From contig JAWZSP010000005.1 of the NCBI GenBank assembly GCA_034401135.1, positions 806,001 through 870,000 on the forward strand: a stretch of DNA of 64,000 bases. The letters are read 5' to 3'. How positions within the stretch are numbered: the first letter of the stretch is position 1; each line of letters opens with the position of its first letter. Position numbers and translations under genes: made by a program. Below the pieces are notes generated by a model. It was not told where the DNA came from. It was given only the letters and a program-made list of their open reading frames with translations, and made no database searches. The stretch comes from Volutella citrinella (taxonomy: Eukaryota; Ascomycota; Sordariomycetes; Hypocreales; Nectriaceae). Of the stretch, positions 44,778 through 55,696 are shown piece after piece.

Positions 44778-46205
44778 GATGGGTTTAGTCAAGGTGTTGG
44801 ATGTGAGATGCTTGAGGATGATGTCTTGGGGGATGAGTATGATGGAGAGAAATCCCGTGCTGAACCATCTGGACTATTTATCTACTGGAAGGGGCGAGCG
44901 GAACCGCTCCTCTGCCGGCGGAGCTGAGCCTGAAAAGAGTAGCATCGGTCAATGGCCTCGATGTAAATGCCAGGCGTTTGTCAGCGGGACCCTCGCGGGG
45001 TGAGGTGGGAGGACGCACATTAGTGTGGTCTTGGCGGAATTTGGTTCCTCATTTGGTTAATTAGCCGCAGGGACGGTCGCGGGGTAGATGGAATCTGATT
45101 AGTGGGCGGATGGCGTGCATTCCGTATCTCGTCATCCTGGCAGCGTCTAGCGAAACTGAAGGCCACCGGCCGTTTTACGGACTGGGCAAGGTGGTTTGTG
45201 CAATGATTAACGTATCGTATCCGCCACGTTGTGCCGACAACTGGCTCTTGGTGGAGTTGGGCTGAAATCGTGTCTCGTTGCACAATGCAAGCCCACGTCG
45301 GATTACCACCCACATGTCCTGCTTATAAAGACGATACAACCCTATTTGAAGTTCTAGATTCGAACTCCTGGGGGCCAAAATATGCTCTTGGCCTTTAGGC
45401 GAGGGGTTGCTCGCCGAGAGCTGCGAGCAACAGATGGCCATCAGCTGTGTCACGGGTCACGTGATGGTGGAAGGTCTTGGCCTTCGGCAGCCTGCCCCGC
45501 ACAGCTAGCTCTTCAGACTTCTCAACACCTTCATATCGCACACTAGGTTCCACCTACGAACCCAGTGTGCCGCGAAGGGTGGAGGCTAGCTATCTCAATT
45601 CTGTACGAGTCAACCTTCTTTTTCTCTTCTAAGCCCTCTCTTTTTCGCTTCCGGCCACCTACGTGAGCCGTCACAAGCTGGGTCTGCTATCTTGCGCTGT
45701 GGCTCCAATGATGGGATGAAATGGAACAATTTTCTGCCAGCAATACAGGAAGAGGCATGAAAGAACTGACACAATCATCTGAATCTCAAGGAAATAGCAT
45801 AGCTGCACTTCAACATGCCATGGTATTTCTCTCGTCTCTTCGCTTCCATCCAGGAACTTCCTCCGATCGAACGCTCACACATCCAAACATGCCCCTCAGC
45901 TGACACTGTAGCTGTGGTATGGACGCAGCCGATGAGCGAGCAGGAAGGATGACATCGGCAGGCATATTGTCCCAATTTTAGTTCTCGTTAAGGAAATCCA
46001 GTTCGGTTTGAAAGCTTGGTAGAGAGAGAGAGGCACAGAATCGACGTGTGATGAACACCTTTATATATCACGACTAGGTCTTCCGATGTCGTCAGGAGGG
46101 CACCAAGGCGTTCATTTGACAAATGGAGGCCTACCCTGATTAAAAAAAAAGGATTCAAGTCGAAAACGCAGTAAAAAAACGGCGAAAAGATGGCAAAAAG
46201 ACAGT
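44778..46205. other. intergenic, nothing beyond a tRNA terminator
   Basis: 1.4 kb with only short frames. The end nearest the tRNA holds its Pol III termination runs. Confidence 0.5.
46195..46199 (-). terminator. RNA polymerase III terminator (T run)
   Basis: Five T on the minus strand start 7 bases past the tRNA-Gly discriminator. Longer T runs follow near 46175 and 46145, which would catch read-through. Confidence 0.7.
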
Positions 46206-46276
46206 TGCGTAATCTGGGAATCGAACCCAGGGCTAATCGATGGCAACGATTAATTTTACCACTAAACCAATTACGC
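46206..46276 (-). tRNA. tRNA-Gly(GCC)
   Basis: A complete intronless tRNA of 71 bases including the discriminator A. The acceptor stem GCGTAAT pairs with ATTACGC. The anticodon arm is AATCG, TTGCCAT, CGATT, so the anticodon is GCC. The T arm is CTGGG, TTCGATT, CCCAG. The D arm starts GTTTAGTGGTAA. The A and B boxes are intact and a T run follows. Confidence 0.96.
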
Positions 46277-47598
46277 GTTTTGCTGATTGATATCTGACTT
46301 TACCATGGGAGCACTTATAGGCGATGGTTGTTGCCCACAGCAGACTGCCTTCAGTCAGCGTTCCTCATGCATTCTCCATGTTACTTCAGTCGCCTTTCCA
46401 CTCGCAAGAGGCCATTACCTCCTACTATTTTCTGGTCTTTCCATTCCAATTTAATATTTATTTTCACCCCCTTTGCTTCAAGCATTCTTACTGAGGATCG
46501 AGGTAGCATAAAAGTCCATCCAGTCGGCTGGGTCGGACACCTGGGCTGTAACTTGGAAGCCAATGTGTGCTTCAAGGATATGTGGCTCTGGCGCGTGCCC
46601 AACTGGACAATAGCTCAACATACTGGCCAGACTATCTGTATCTCTGTTGGCCGCATCGCATGTAGAGACAACTCTCTTGATATCAAGGAAAGTGAGAGCT
46701 CGGCATTATCATACCTGCAGGGATCTGCCAGTCTCCGATTCAATGCAGCTCAGACGTCCACATGTGCTGTATCTGCGGCATAGTTGCCCTCTTTGCTATG
46801 CCATAAACATGGCATCTTTGTAATAATTAGTAATGCCAACTCCGTTGTAACAAGTGAGTAGCTGAAACTAGGCAGGAGCACAGACTTGCACCGCTTTATC
46901 GCGCTGGGTGAAGAGAAACTTTGCAAATGCGAGATGAGTCTCGTTGGGGACAGGCAACCAATTATAGTGGTGGCCTAGGGCCTCATGAGGAGTCAAGAAG
47001 CCGACTGACTTCAAGAAGCTGCCAAAGCCTCCAGAACGTGAATGAGAACATCGCTGGCCTGTTTGGTGGCTCTTCCGGTCGTTCGTTCTGGACTCCCGGT
47101 CCACAATTTGACCACTAGGCCTCGCAGCCATTGGGCCATTTCAGCGCCGGTCCAAGCCTATTTCGATGCTAAGGCGGAACCGGCAGTGCTGATACGACAC
47201 AGCCAATAAATACCCGACTCTCGCTCGGCCCCTGCTGCTGGACTTGCAAACATCCCCAACCATTGGCGGTATCGGATCTTTCGTACACATTCATCAATGG
47301 CGGCATCCTGCATACCCATCATCCCAGAAACCCGTGCGTGAGCCGCTTTTCGATGGGCAAACATGCGCAGACGGGCGCGAAAGGCAAAGGTTCGAACCGG
47401 ATGCATATCCTGGTAGGTTTCCCCTCCATAAGCCAATAGCCCGGCGGAGGAGGGCCCACAAAGGGCGTCCTGGACAGTTCTTGGTTGACCGGCTGTGGCT
47501 GTTATCTGAAGACTAATCTCACTGACTATCTGATAGCAAGTAAGTCATTGGCACCAGTGACATGAACGACGTCTCAGTCTGACGCCTGGAAAATACAG
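46277..47598. other. intergenic, upstream of the Zn2Cys6 gene; missing first exon expected here
   Basis: 1.3 kb. The first exon of the following regulator should lie in its right half. A candidate ATG at 47353 opens a short basic leader (MGKHAQTGAKGKGSNRMH) that looks like the start of such regulators, followed by a GTAGGT donor. I could not connect it with a C-x2-C exon. Confidence 0.4.
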
Positions 47599-49084
47599 AA
47601 TCCGGCACCTGAAATGTGACGAGGGGAAGCCCGTATGCCAACGATGCACCAAGGACCGCGTCAAATGCGACGGCTATGAGGAAGTTCCAGCCCGCAAGGC
47701 CGTCACGCCTCTGCGCATAGTCCCCTTTGTTGGGGGGTACCTCCAAAGGGACACCCAGAAGCAGCCTCTGATCGTCAGGCCGGCGTTGGACGATGGGCCC
47801 TTTGTTGGCCGTGCAGGTGCCGCCCTGTTCCACCACGCGCGGCAGTTCATCAGCAACGACTTCACCAACGAGTCCGCCAAAGTATTCTGGAACCACCTCG
47901 TCCTGCCTCTGTCCCACGCCGTGGAACCCATAAAATACGCCATGTGCGCCCTCGGCGGCGCCCACCGCAGCTTCCTATCAGATCATGCCACCATGGCGTT
48001 TGGCCACCGGCCGTTGCCCGACCCTGATGTGCATGTCGAAGCGACGAGGAAATACAACGAGGCCATCATGCATCTGCAGCCCGTCATGGCCACTCCTTCC
48101 AAGGAAAACATCAAGACAACCCTCATCTGCTGTCTGCTCTTCATAAGCGTCGAGAACCTGCACGGCCGCTACAAGGAAGCCGCTCGCCACCTGCGTGCTG
48201 GGTGCCAGCTGCTTGTTTCCTACAACAAGGAGATCCAGGATACACGATCACAAACCGATGCAGGAACTCTTCAACAAGACGAGTCCTCAGACGCTGAAAC
48301 CGCAAGGACGCTGACCACTATGCTGCAAGACCTGGGACAGAGCATTGCATTCTACGAGGGAGACGTCATTTTTAGTGACCTGGGAGACCAGCTGGAAACC
48401 AGGAGCCTTGGAGACCCTAGGAAACCCTTCAGAAGTCTAAAAGAAGCAACTCGGGGCTTGACGTATGTCGACAACGTATACGACTCACTCTACAGCCTGC
48501 AGAGGACGACGAATGAGTTCAACGGCCAGGTCGTCGACGCCGAGTCAGAGTGCCACACAAGGGCCGCGGGCTCAACAAGGCAGGCCTTTCAAATTTGGAA
48601 TTCACGCTTTGAGCCACTGAGAATGACCCTGAGCTCTGCGAATCTCCAGCCGCAAGATCAGCGGGCATATGAAAATGTGCTCTTGACGCGAGATATGTGG
48701 GCTGCCTTCCTGACCAAGACACAAATTGATGACAACTACCACCCGGACGCCTGCCACACTATCCTGGATAGGGTGGAAGCCATGCACCGCCTGGAGGGTG
48801 TTACCAATAGGCCCTTGTTTTCGTTCGACGGCGAGCTCGTCGTGTCGATATCCATTGTGTACGCGTGGTGCTGGGATGAAGGCGTCCAGGCGCGCGCCAT
48901 CGAGCTGCTCCGGTCGATGAACCGGCGAGAGGGCGTGTGGGACAGCGCAGAAGTGGCGAGTCTTTTTGAGAAGGCGCTGCAGATGAGGAAGGACGGTCGA
49001 CTGCCGTGGGAGACCTTCCCTCGGGGTATTCCACAACTGATGGAAGCTGTGGCTCGCCTAGAGATGGGGTTGCCATATATATAA
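47599..49084 (+). CDS. fungal Zn2Cys6-type transcription regulator (5' end unresolved)
   Basis: The main exon begins after the acceptor ending at 47598 and encodes 494 residues plus stop. It starts RIRHLKCDEGKPVCQRCTKDRVKCDGYEE, where the first Arg codon is split by the intron: this is the second half of a Zn2Cys6 DNA-binding cluster with four of six Cys. The first C-x2-C must come from an upstream exon I could not find. The remainder is the helical regulatory domain common in fungi (FFHHARQ-like AALFHHARQFISNDF, AMCALGGAHRSFL, TTLICCLLFISVENLHGRYKEAARHL). Either a small exon lies between 47350 and 47590, or the zinc cluster is damaged and the gene is decaying. If only the ATG at 47786 were used, the protein would lack a DNA-binding domain. 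Targets unknown. Confidence 0.75.
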
Positions 49085-49249
49085 AAAGTAATGTCAGGCG
49101 TTTTAGGGCTACGTTTTGGATGATTTAGGACGGACTACACGTATAAAAGGCCGTGTAGAATGAAAGAATAACGATATTGCTCTACTATATATTGGAACCG
49201 TTTCCTGTGTTCGTAAATAGACACTGCCTGGTCACATCCATGCCTTTCC

Positions 49250-51785
49250 TTATTCCTTGGGCAGAATCGAGATGCTCCAGAGCTTGGTGCTCCAGCTGTT
49301 TGCGTGCTTCGGATCCGCAAACGGAATAAGCGAGGCAAATCGGATGCTGATTCTCGCATGTTAGCTCCGACGTGTTCAGAAGCCTGATAGAATAGAGAGA
49401 GCACTTGCGTATAGTTGCCCGGCCCGACGTAGCTGCCGTTGGCCAGCTTTCCGAACCACCACCAGTCGCTCGTGAAGCCTCCAGAGACCATGGCATTTCT
49501 TGCTTGGTCCGTCAGCGGAAACGACGTCGTGTCGTCCTGGTCATGTATGGCGGGATTGAACGTCACTCCCGACTTGGCGTTCCACGTCGCTGCAGAGCCA
49601 ATGTAGCCCTTGGAGCCCACGACCGGTGGATACTTCCAGTCCTTCTTCTCCTCAAAGTCCGAGCCATAGATCTGGGAGTGATGGTGCGTAAGCAATGGTC
49701 CAAATGGAAAGGTCATAAACACAACTTACATCGTAGCGAATCTCCCTCGTGCCCCATTTGAGCTTGGCGAACATCTTGGGGAAGTCTTGCGCCCCGACAC
49801 TCAGATCCATGTTGAAACTGTGCCCTGATTAGCTTACAAGTCCTAATACAACAGTTCCTAACCCTTACGAAGTCTTGTTGCTAAAAGTTGGCGTCGATCG
49901 GATCCAGGGGTATTTGCCCGCGTACATGTTCCGCATCTGCTCCTTGAGATCGAAAGCAAGGCCCTGGTACGGAACGGCTAGCGTGTTTCCGTCGCTGGAT
50001 TTTATCAAGATCCGGCCGCTGTATGCCGGAAGAGTCGTCTGGTTGAGGTTCTCTGGTAGGGAGAAGACAAACCTAGCACAGTTAGCCATAGTTTCATTGG
50101 TTTTCACAGGTAGACGAATTACTTGGCCTTCTTCGTCTCTCCAGGCTTCAACTTGAAGCTCTCAGGCGTCTTGACGTGCACTCCAATCTTGCGGGGCTGG
50201 ATATCGTAGCTGTAGCGCATCCGAGGCGTTTCGTCCGCCTCCCTCGGGTTCCAGTCAGCAAACATGTCAAAGCCCGCCCAGTCTTCGGCCTCGAACGTGT
50301 ACTCAAGACTCTCCTTGCCCGAGTTCCTAATCACAACGTCCTGGCTGTCCTTGAAATGAAGTGTGTCGTTGAGACCAAAGCGCGCAAACTCCATCGACGT
50401 GGACGAGTTAAAGACCATGAGAGCATCTATAAAGCCCGCGCCAACCTGATGTGTCGGAGCATGAAACTCGTCATTGGTGGATCGGTCATAATTGAGCCAG
50501 GACAGACCTTTCCCGGAGGCGATGACTCGCATGGCAAAGTTCCTTGCGAATTCGGCGCCCTCTGATGCTCTGCCCTTCTGTCCAACCCAGAGTGCAGCCA
50601 GGCCGGCAATGTACGGCCCAGCCATGCTGGTGCCGCTCGCCAAGGCAAACTCATTGTCGTTACCACCCATCCAGGTGCTGAAAATGTCTGTTCCGGGGGC
50701 CGTGATATCGGGCTTCACCGAGAGGTCGTAGAGCCCACCCCAGCTGGTAAAGTAACTCGGCTTGATGGACTTGGACGAGGCCAAAACGTGAGCGCTCGCA
50801 ATCGCCAGTACGCTTTCCCCAGAGCTTCCTGAGCTTGCATAGTATGGTCCGCCGGCGCCGGAGTTGCCTGCAGAGATGGTGACAATGACGCCCTGACGCG
50901 CAATGCGGTCCGCAACGACGGCCCAGGGGTTCGTGGAATAGCCGCCTTTGCTGCCGATGCTGGCTGTGATGACGTCCATGCCGTCTTCATATGCCTTGAT
51001 AAAGGCTTCAATGAGAATAGCGCTGTTTGTGCCGTCCTGGGAACCAAACACTTTGTACGAGTAAAGGGTCGCTTCTGGCGCAACGCCCTTCCACGTGTCG
51101 CCGACGTCTCCAGCGATGATGCCCGCAACATGGGTGCCGTGACCCAGTTGATCGATCGAGTCCGAGTCTGGTTCTCCTGGTGAGTTACCATTGCCGTAAA
51201 AGTCCCAGCCTCCAGCCACCTTGTGCCCAGGACCGAAACCTCCACCGAGCGCCGAGTGCTTGTACCAGATGCCCGTGTCAACAACCCCGACCTTGGCGCC
51301 CTTTCCGGTTATTCCCTTCTTGTGGAGCTCGTCGACTCCTGTAGCCCAGTGGACGGCGTAGTTGTCCGAAACGCCGAGCTCAACCCTGGTCTCCAGCTTC
51401 ACTGGTGCCAAGAGCCTGACTGGGTGGTTGGGCCAGACGTTGACAACCTCGGGCATCGTGCGAAAGTCATCTAGACTCTTGTTATCCGCCTTGATGCTGA
51501 TGCCGTAGAAGACGGGCGAGTCAAACGAGTGAAGCACCTCAACATCTTCAGACGCGAGTTCGGCGCGTTTCCTGCCGATATGGACACCCTATCATGGATA
51601 AGAAGGTATTCGTAGTTTCAGCATGAGTAATTACTTGCCGGAGCGTACTCAACGATGTACTTGCCCTTTTCCAACTGCAGTGTGTCGTTAACCAGCTCAT
51701 CCTCGACACCATTAGTGCCAGGCTGCTGTGCCGTCACCAGACGTGACAGCGCAGAGCCCAGAATAAACGCAGCCAAGCACCGCAT
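49250..51785 (-). CDS. secreted subtilisin-like serine protease (S8, 6 exons, two GC-AG introns)
   Basis: Extracellular endoprotease of 754 residues. Exons are 51785-51639, 51588-50123, 50072-49869, 49817-49730, 49671-49409 and 49346-49250. Signal peptide is MRCLAAFILGSALSRLVTAQ; an inhibitor-I9-like propeptide follows (KYIVEYAPGVHIG to MPEVVNVWP). The catalytic triad is Asp153 (VGVVDTGIWY), His199 (GHGTHVAG) and Ser370 (SGTSMAG), with oxyanion Asn291 (SAGNSG). No protease-associated insert separates His and Ser. The C-terminal half (about 430-754) is a beta-rich Fn3-like domain with N-glycosylation sites, like bacterial-type subtilases of insect- and plant-associated fungi (Pr1C-like group; tentative). 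Introns 1 and 5 must start GCAAGT to keep the frame and the family sequence (EYAP/GVHIG; GNYT/IRFASL). It neighbours a broken S9 peptidase gene. Confidence 0.92.
49347..49408 (-). other. GC-AG intron (subtilase intron 5)
   Basis: 62-base intron with donor GCAAGT after TATAC, a CTAAC branch point and acceptor CAG. Using GTGCTC just downstream as donor would not join in frame to the conserved RFASL segment. Confidence 0.65.
51589..51638 (-). other. GC-AG intron (subtilase intron 1)
   Basis: 50-base intron with donor GCAAGT after CCG and acceptor TAG. No GT donor nearby keeps the phase: the GT two bases later (GTAATT) shifts the frame. GC donors tolerate only close matches to the consensus, and GCAAGT is the ideal form. 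Confidence 0.75.
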
Positions 51786-52867
51786 GGTATAATGATCGAA
51801 TGCAAGCGGATCACATCTTGAGCCATGCACACGGCGGCTGGGGCTTGGTATTTAAGCAGGGCCATCATGAGCATTCAGCAGGCTCACCGTCACAATAAGC
51901 CCGCAGTCGCACGACCACCGACTTGAAATGGATACCAACCATTGAAAAAGTTCCTAGTAGCTCCGCATATCAATGGTATGCCATAGTTGACCGGCCGTTT
52001 ACCCACTCTAAATAGGCAGGTTGGCGAGACTGGAGTGGATAGTCGGGCGGATTAATAGGCTGGGTATGCAACTAACTCCAAGGCGGGAGGTATTGAGCAA
52101 ATCAGGGAGAAGACACGACATTGCAACTGCTCCTTTCAGAGGACCTTCCTGAATGGTGGAGCTGGGATCATCGGCGCATGTGCTGTGTTGGGCAGTGAGC
52201 CTCCGAATAAAGCAGCCCAACCCCACAGGTCCATCTCCCTTGTCCACATGTCAATGTGCGCAATCATGCTCTCTGCGGCCTTTAGCACCCGTACACATGC
52301 AAAGCTATCATGCAATGACGGGGGTGGCAGTACGTGATGTCGTGCACAAGATTGTTTGAGCAGCTTATTAGCCCATGTTTGCCAGCATTAGTTCCACTGA
52401 ACCTTGTCCCTCAATCCGCATCTTTCTAGGAGAAGCTCACGCCTTTTTCGGTCTACCTATCGAGCCTGATTGGTCATTCCTGTGATTCGCATCCCAAAGT
52501 TAGATATTACAGCACCAGAGTCTTCAATGGAACTCCTTGCGGTTCCTCGGAACGCATAAGCCCACTAACAAGGCGAAGCGCTGCGGTTATGGTGTCTTTA
52601 GCAGGATTGTTGAGCCCTGCATGGGTCACGGGTGGTACTCGCGGCATCGTGATTTCATATGGCAGCTTCTATAATTGAATTGGTTATGAGAAATCAGATT
52701 CACCACCCGATGATAGGTCCACACTTCAATGGTCGAGTTAGCGTGATCATTGTGGCCTTGCCTCTAGGCACCGACGCTGGTTGGTCAAGACCTCAAGGCT
52801 GCAACCTGAAGCTGACATCTGTGAATCCCCGCAGTCATCTTCCAGCAACCGACTGCTGAACATAGAA
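51786..52867. other. divergent intergenic region of the two peptidase genes
   Basis: 1.08 kb between the subtilase and the S9 peptidase gene. A TTAAAT element at about 51850-51855 is a possible TATA for the subtilase. Nothing else is recognised. Confidence 0.5.
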
Positions 52868-55300
52868 ATGAGTACCACCGCGGCTGCTCTGGAGCAACAG
52901 GCTAGCCGGGCTACCGCCGTATCACCGAACTGGCTACCAGATGGAAGTGGATTCTGGTACAGGCGTAGCCCGACGCCCGACGCGACTGAGTTCGTCTTTG
53001 TCGATCTCGAACAAAAGACTCGCAATCCAGCCTTCGACCATACCGCTTTGGCGAATGAGCTAAGGAAGCATACAGATGAGGAGATACGGGATGACTCTCT
53101 CCCTTTCAAGTGGATGGAGCTTGGTGCCGGGCAATCCTCCGTGAGGTTCCGCTTCGATGGTCGCAAGTGGGAGTACGGCAGAGATGGTACCCTGACAGAA
53201 TGGGAGGGCATATTCGGCCAGGGTTCGACAAGATTACTGCAGAAGGAAGTCCCTTCCTCCATGAGCAAGGAAAAGGTGTCTGTGAACTTTGTCAACCGTA
53301 CTGGCAGGACGCTTGATCTTGTCTGGCTTGACTGGGATTGCAAACCTGTCACTTACTCAAGGATTGCAAACGGAGAGACGCACCAGCAAGAGACATACGT
53401 TGGACACATATGGAGACTCCAGGATTCGCTGACAAAGGACGTCAAAGCCGTCTATTCCGCTCCGGATCGCGGGAGTGACGTGGTCATCATTGAGGATCGC
53501 GGTGACATTGATGAAGGCGACGCACCAGCGGAGGGCGAGGAGGCCCAGGCTGCAAACGGCGAACCAGCCGAGCCTGAAAGCAAGCCACTGTTAATCGTTG
53601 AGGAGTGTAACCTCTTCTATGAGGATGCCAACAAGGAGAAAACACAACTGTCTTTCGACGGCAAGGAGGAGAACACGTTTGACGGAAACAGCATCTACAT
53701 CTCGCCGAGCAAAGGGCATGCCGTAGCCTGGCAGTATGTCCCATCTGGCGATAGAAAGCTTCATCGCATTGAGTCAGCCCCAGAAGATCAGCTGCAGCCA
53801 AAGCTCCATGCCTCAAAGTACCTGAAGCCAGGGGACAGGGTTCGGGTGAACAGGCCTCGACTCTTTAACCTCGAGACTCGGACCGAAGTGCCCACAGACA
53901 GTAGCACATTCGAGAACCCATACAGCCTCAGGAGCTTAGGTTGGAGCGAAAACGGAGAAGAATACCGCTTCCTGTTCAACGAACGTGGCCATAAGCATAC
54001 TCGCCTGATGGGCATGGGGGCGACCGGCGAGGTCAGAACGCTGGTTGAGGAGTCGAGCCCAACCTTTGTCGACATTACGAAACAGTACTTTCAGGTCCTG
54101 GAGAACTCGGATGAAATGCTCTGGACGAGCGAACGGGATGGTCATAACCACCTCTACGTGATTGATCTGGAGAAGGGCGGCGTCAAGCACCAGGTGACGA
54201 GGGGGAGCTGGAACGTCCACCTCGTTGAGAGAGTGGATGAAGACAGGCGCCGTGTTTGGCTCCGAGTCTTGGGAGTGGTGCCTGGTCAAGACCCATACTA
54301 TGCGCACCTTGTCGCTGTCAACTTTGACGGAACCGACTTGCGCATTCTCACCGAGGGCGACGGTACACACTCGTGGGTTTGGTCCCCCGACCATCGGCAC
54401 TTTATCGACACATGGTCGAGAGTCGACTTGCCACCGAGATCGGTCCTTCGCAGCGGAAAATCGGGAGCGTCACTGGTTCATCTCGAGGAGGCAGACCCAG
54501 CTGGTCTCGAAAGCAAGGGCTGGCAGCCAGGCGAAAGATTTGCCGCCCCGGGACGCGACGGCGAGACACTCATCTACGGCATCATCGTTCGGCCTCGCAA
54601 TTTCGACGCCAGCAAAAAGTACCCCGTTCTCGAGTCCATCTACGCGGGCCCGCAGGACTTTTACACGCCAAAGGCATTCGCAGGCATCAACCGGGACCTG
54701 CGCGACTAGGCAGACAGCGGCTACATCGTGGTGCAGATGGACGGCATGGGGACCAACTGGCGGAGCAAGGCCTTCCACGACGTGTGCTACAAGAACCTCA
54801 AAGACGCCGGCTTCCCGGACCGCATCGCGTGGCTCAAGGAGGCAGCCCGAACGCGGCCGTGGATGGACCTTGCGCGGGTCGGCATCGCGGGCTGCTCGGC
54901 GGGCGGCCAGAGCGCGGCGGCGGCGGTGCTGCACCACGGCGGCTTCTACAGGGCGGCGGCGGCGGACTCGGGGTGCCACGACAACCGCATGGACAAGCTG
55001 TGGTGGAACGAGCTGTGGATGGGGTATCCCGTGGACGACTCGTACGCGGCGTCGAGCAATGTGGTTCACGCGGCCAAGCTCGACGGCGCGCTGATGCTGA
55101 TTGTGGGCGAGCTGGACGACAATGTCGACCCGGCGTCGACGCTGCAGCTGGTGCGCGCGCTGCAGAGGGCGGGAAAGGCGCATGAGCTGCTGTACATGCC
55201 GGGCGGGGGGCATGGGTGCGGAGGGACGCCGTATGGTGTTGCGCGACAGCGAGACTTCTTTCGGCGCCATTTGCAGGAGCACCACCAGCCACAGGTTTGA
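52868..55300 (+). pseudogene. S9 prolyl oligopeptidase / DPP-IV-type peptidase gene with one in-frame TAG
   Basis: An intronless frame of 811 codons, broken only by TAG at 54707-54709 (after NRDLRD, before ADSGYIVVQ). Upstream are 613 codons with the DPPIV_N beta-propeller (MLWTSERDGHNHLYVID, SWVWSPDHRHFIDTWSRVD) and the start of the hydrolase domain (YPVLESIYAGPQDFY). Downstream, in the same frame, is the catalytic end: GIAGCSAGGQS (Ser), LDDNVDP (Asp), GGGHGCGG (His). The stop therefore removes all catalytic residues. The start at 52868 gives MSTTAAALEQQ; an in-frame ATG at 52781 would add 29 unlikely residues. No signal peptide, so originally intracellular. No GT or GC donor makes an intron that removes the TAG. 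A recent nonsense mutation, a sequencing error or (less likely) read-through could explain it. Confidence 0.8.
54707..54709 (+). other. in-frame TAG stop in the S9 peptidase gene
   Basis: The only stop in an otherwise open frame of over 2.4 kb. It would follow from CAG by C-to-T, or from TTG or TCG by transversion. The next base is G, which is not the known efficient read-through context (CTA after the stop). Confidence 0.85.
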
Positions 55301-55696
55301 AGCCACACCTTCCATCAAATACAGAGCCAGGACTGGGTGTTCCCTGGCGCTGTCATTGAGCGCCATGCATTCCTTGCTTTTTTCTTTAATCAAGACTCTC
55401 CCCTGTATTTCATCAAGAGCCAGTCTCTTAATTGGCCGCCTCCTTTATTGTTGAGTCCCCTCGCGAATCCGTCACATCACCAGTCATCCTTTGTAAATCT
55501 TTGCTCCTTCATCGGCGCTACATGTGGCGCATCTGAGTCACCCAGAATTTTTTTCCCCAGCTTAAAGAGCACACCACCTGGAGTCATGGGGCGGCCCACA
55601 CCGCTGCCCCTCCATAGGTCCCTCCATTTCCTGCTTCGGACAGCTTCGCAGACTCTACACCACCATCCACACCGCCGTCCCTCCACTACAATCAAC
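55301..55696. other. LYS1 promoter region
   Basis: 396 bases between the peptidase pseudogene and LYS1. It contains TGAGTCA (55534-55540) and a pyrimidine-rich leader up to the ATG. Confidence 0.6.
55534..55540 (+). promoter_or_regulatory. Gcn4/Cpc1 site TGAGTCA
   Basis: An exact TGA(G/C)TCA element 157 bases upstream of the LYS1 start codon. Gcn4/Cpc1 activates amino-acid biosynthetic genes under starvation through this site, so cross-pathway control of lysine synthesis is likely. Confidence 0.7.

Noticed and set aside
45340..45375. tRNA-like TTCGAAC segment
   Set aside because: The flanking stems do not pair, and no anticodon arm or acceptor stem can be drawn.
47786..49084. Regulator without DNA-binding domain starting at 47786
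   Set aside because: Zinc-cluster residues lie directly upstream in the same frame after a good acceptor, so this ATG is probably internal.
54690..54709. Intron removing the in-frame TAG of the S9 gene
   Set aside because: TAG could serve as an acceptor end, but no donor upstream keeps the frame without deleting conserved residues of the YAGPQ-NRDL region.
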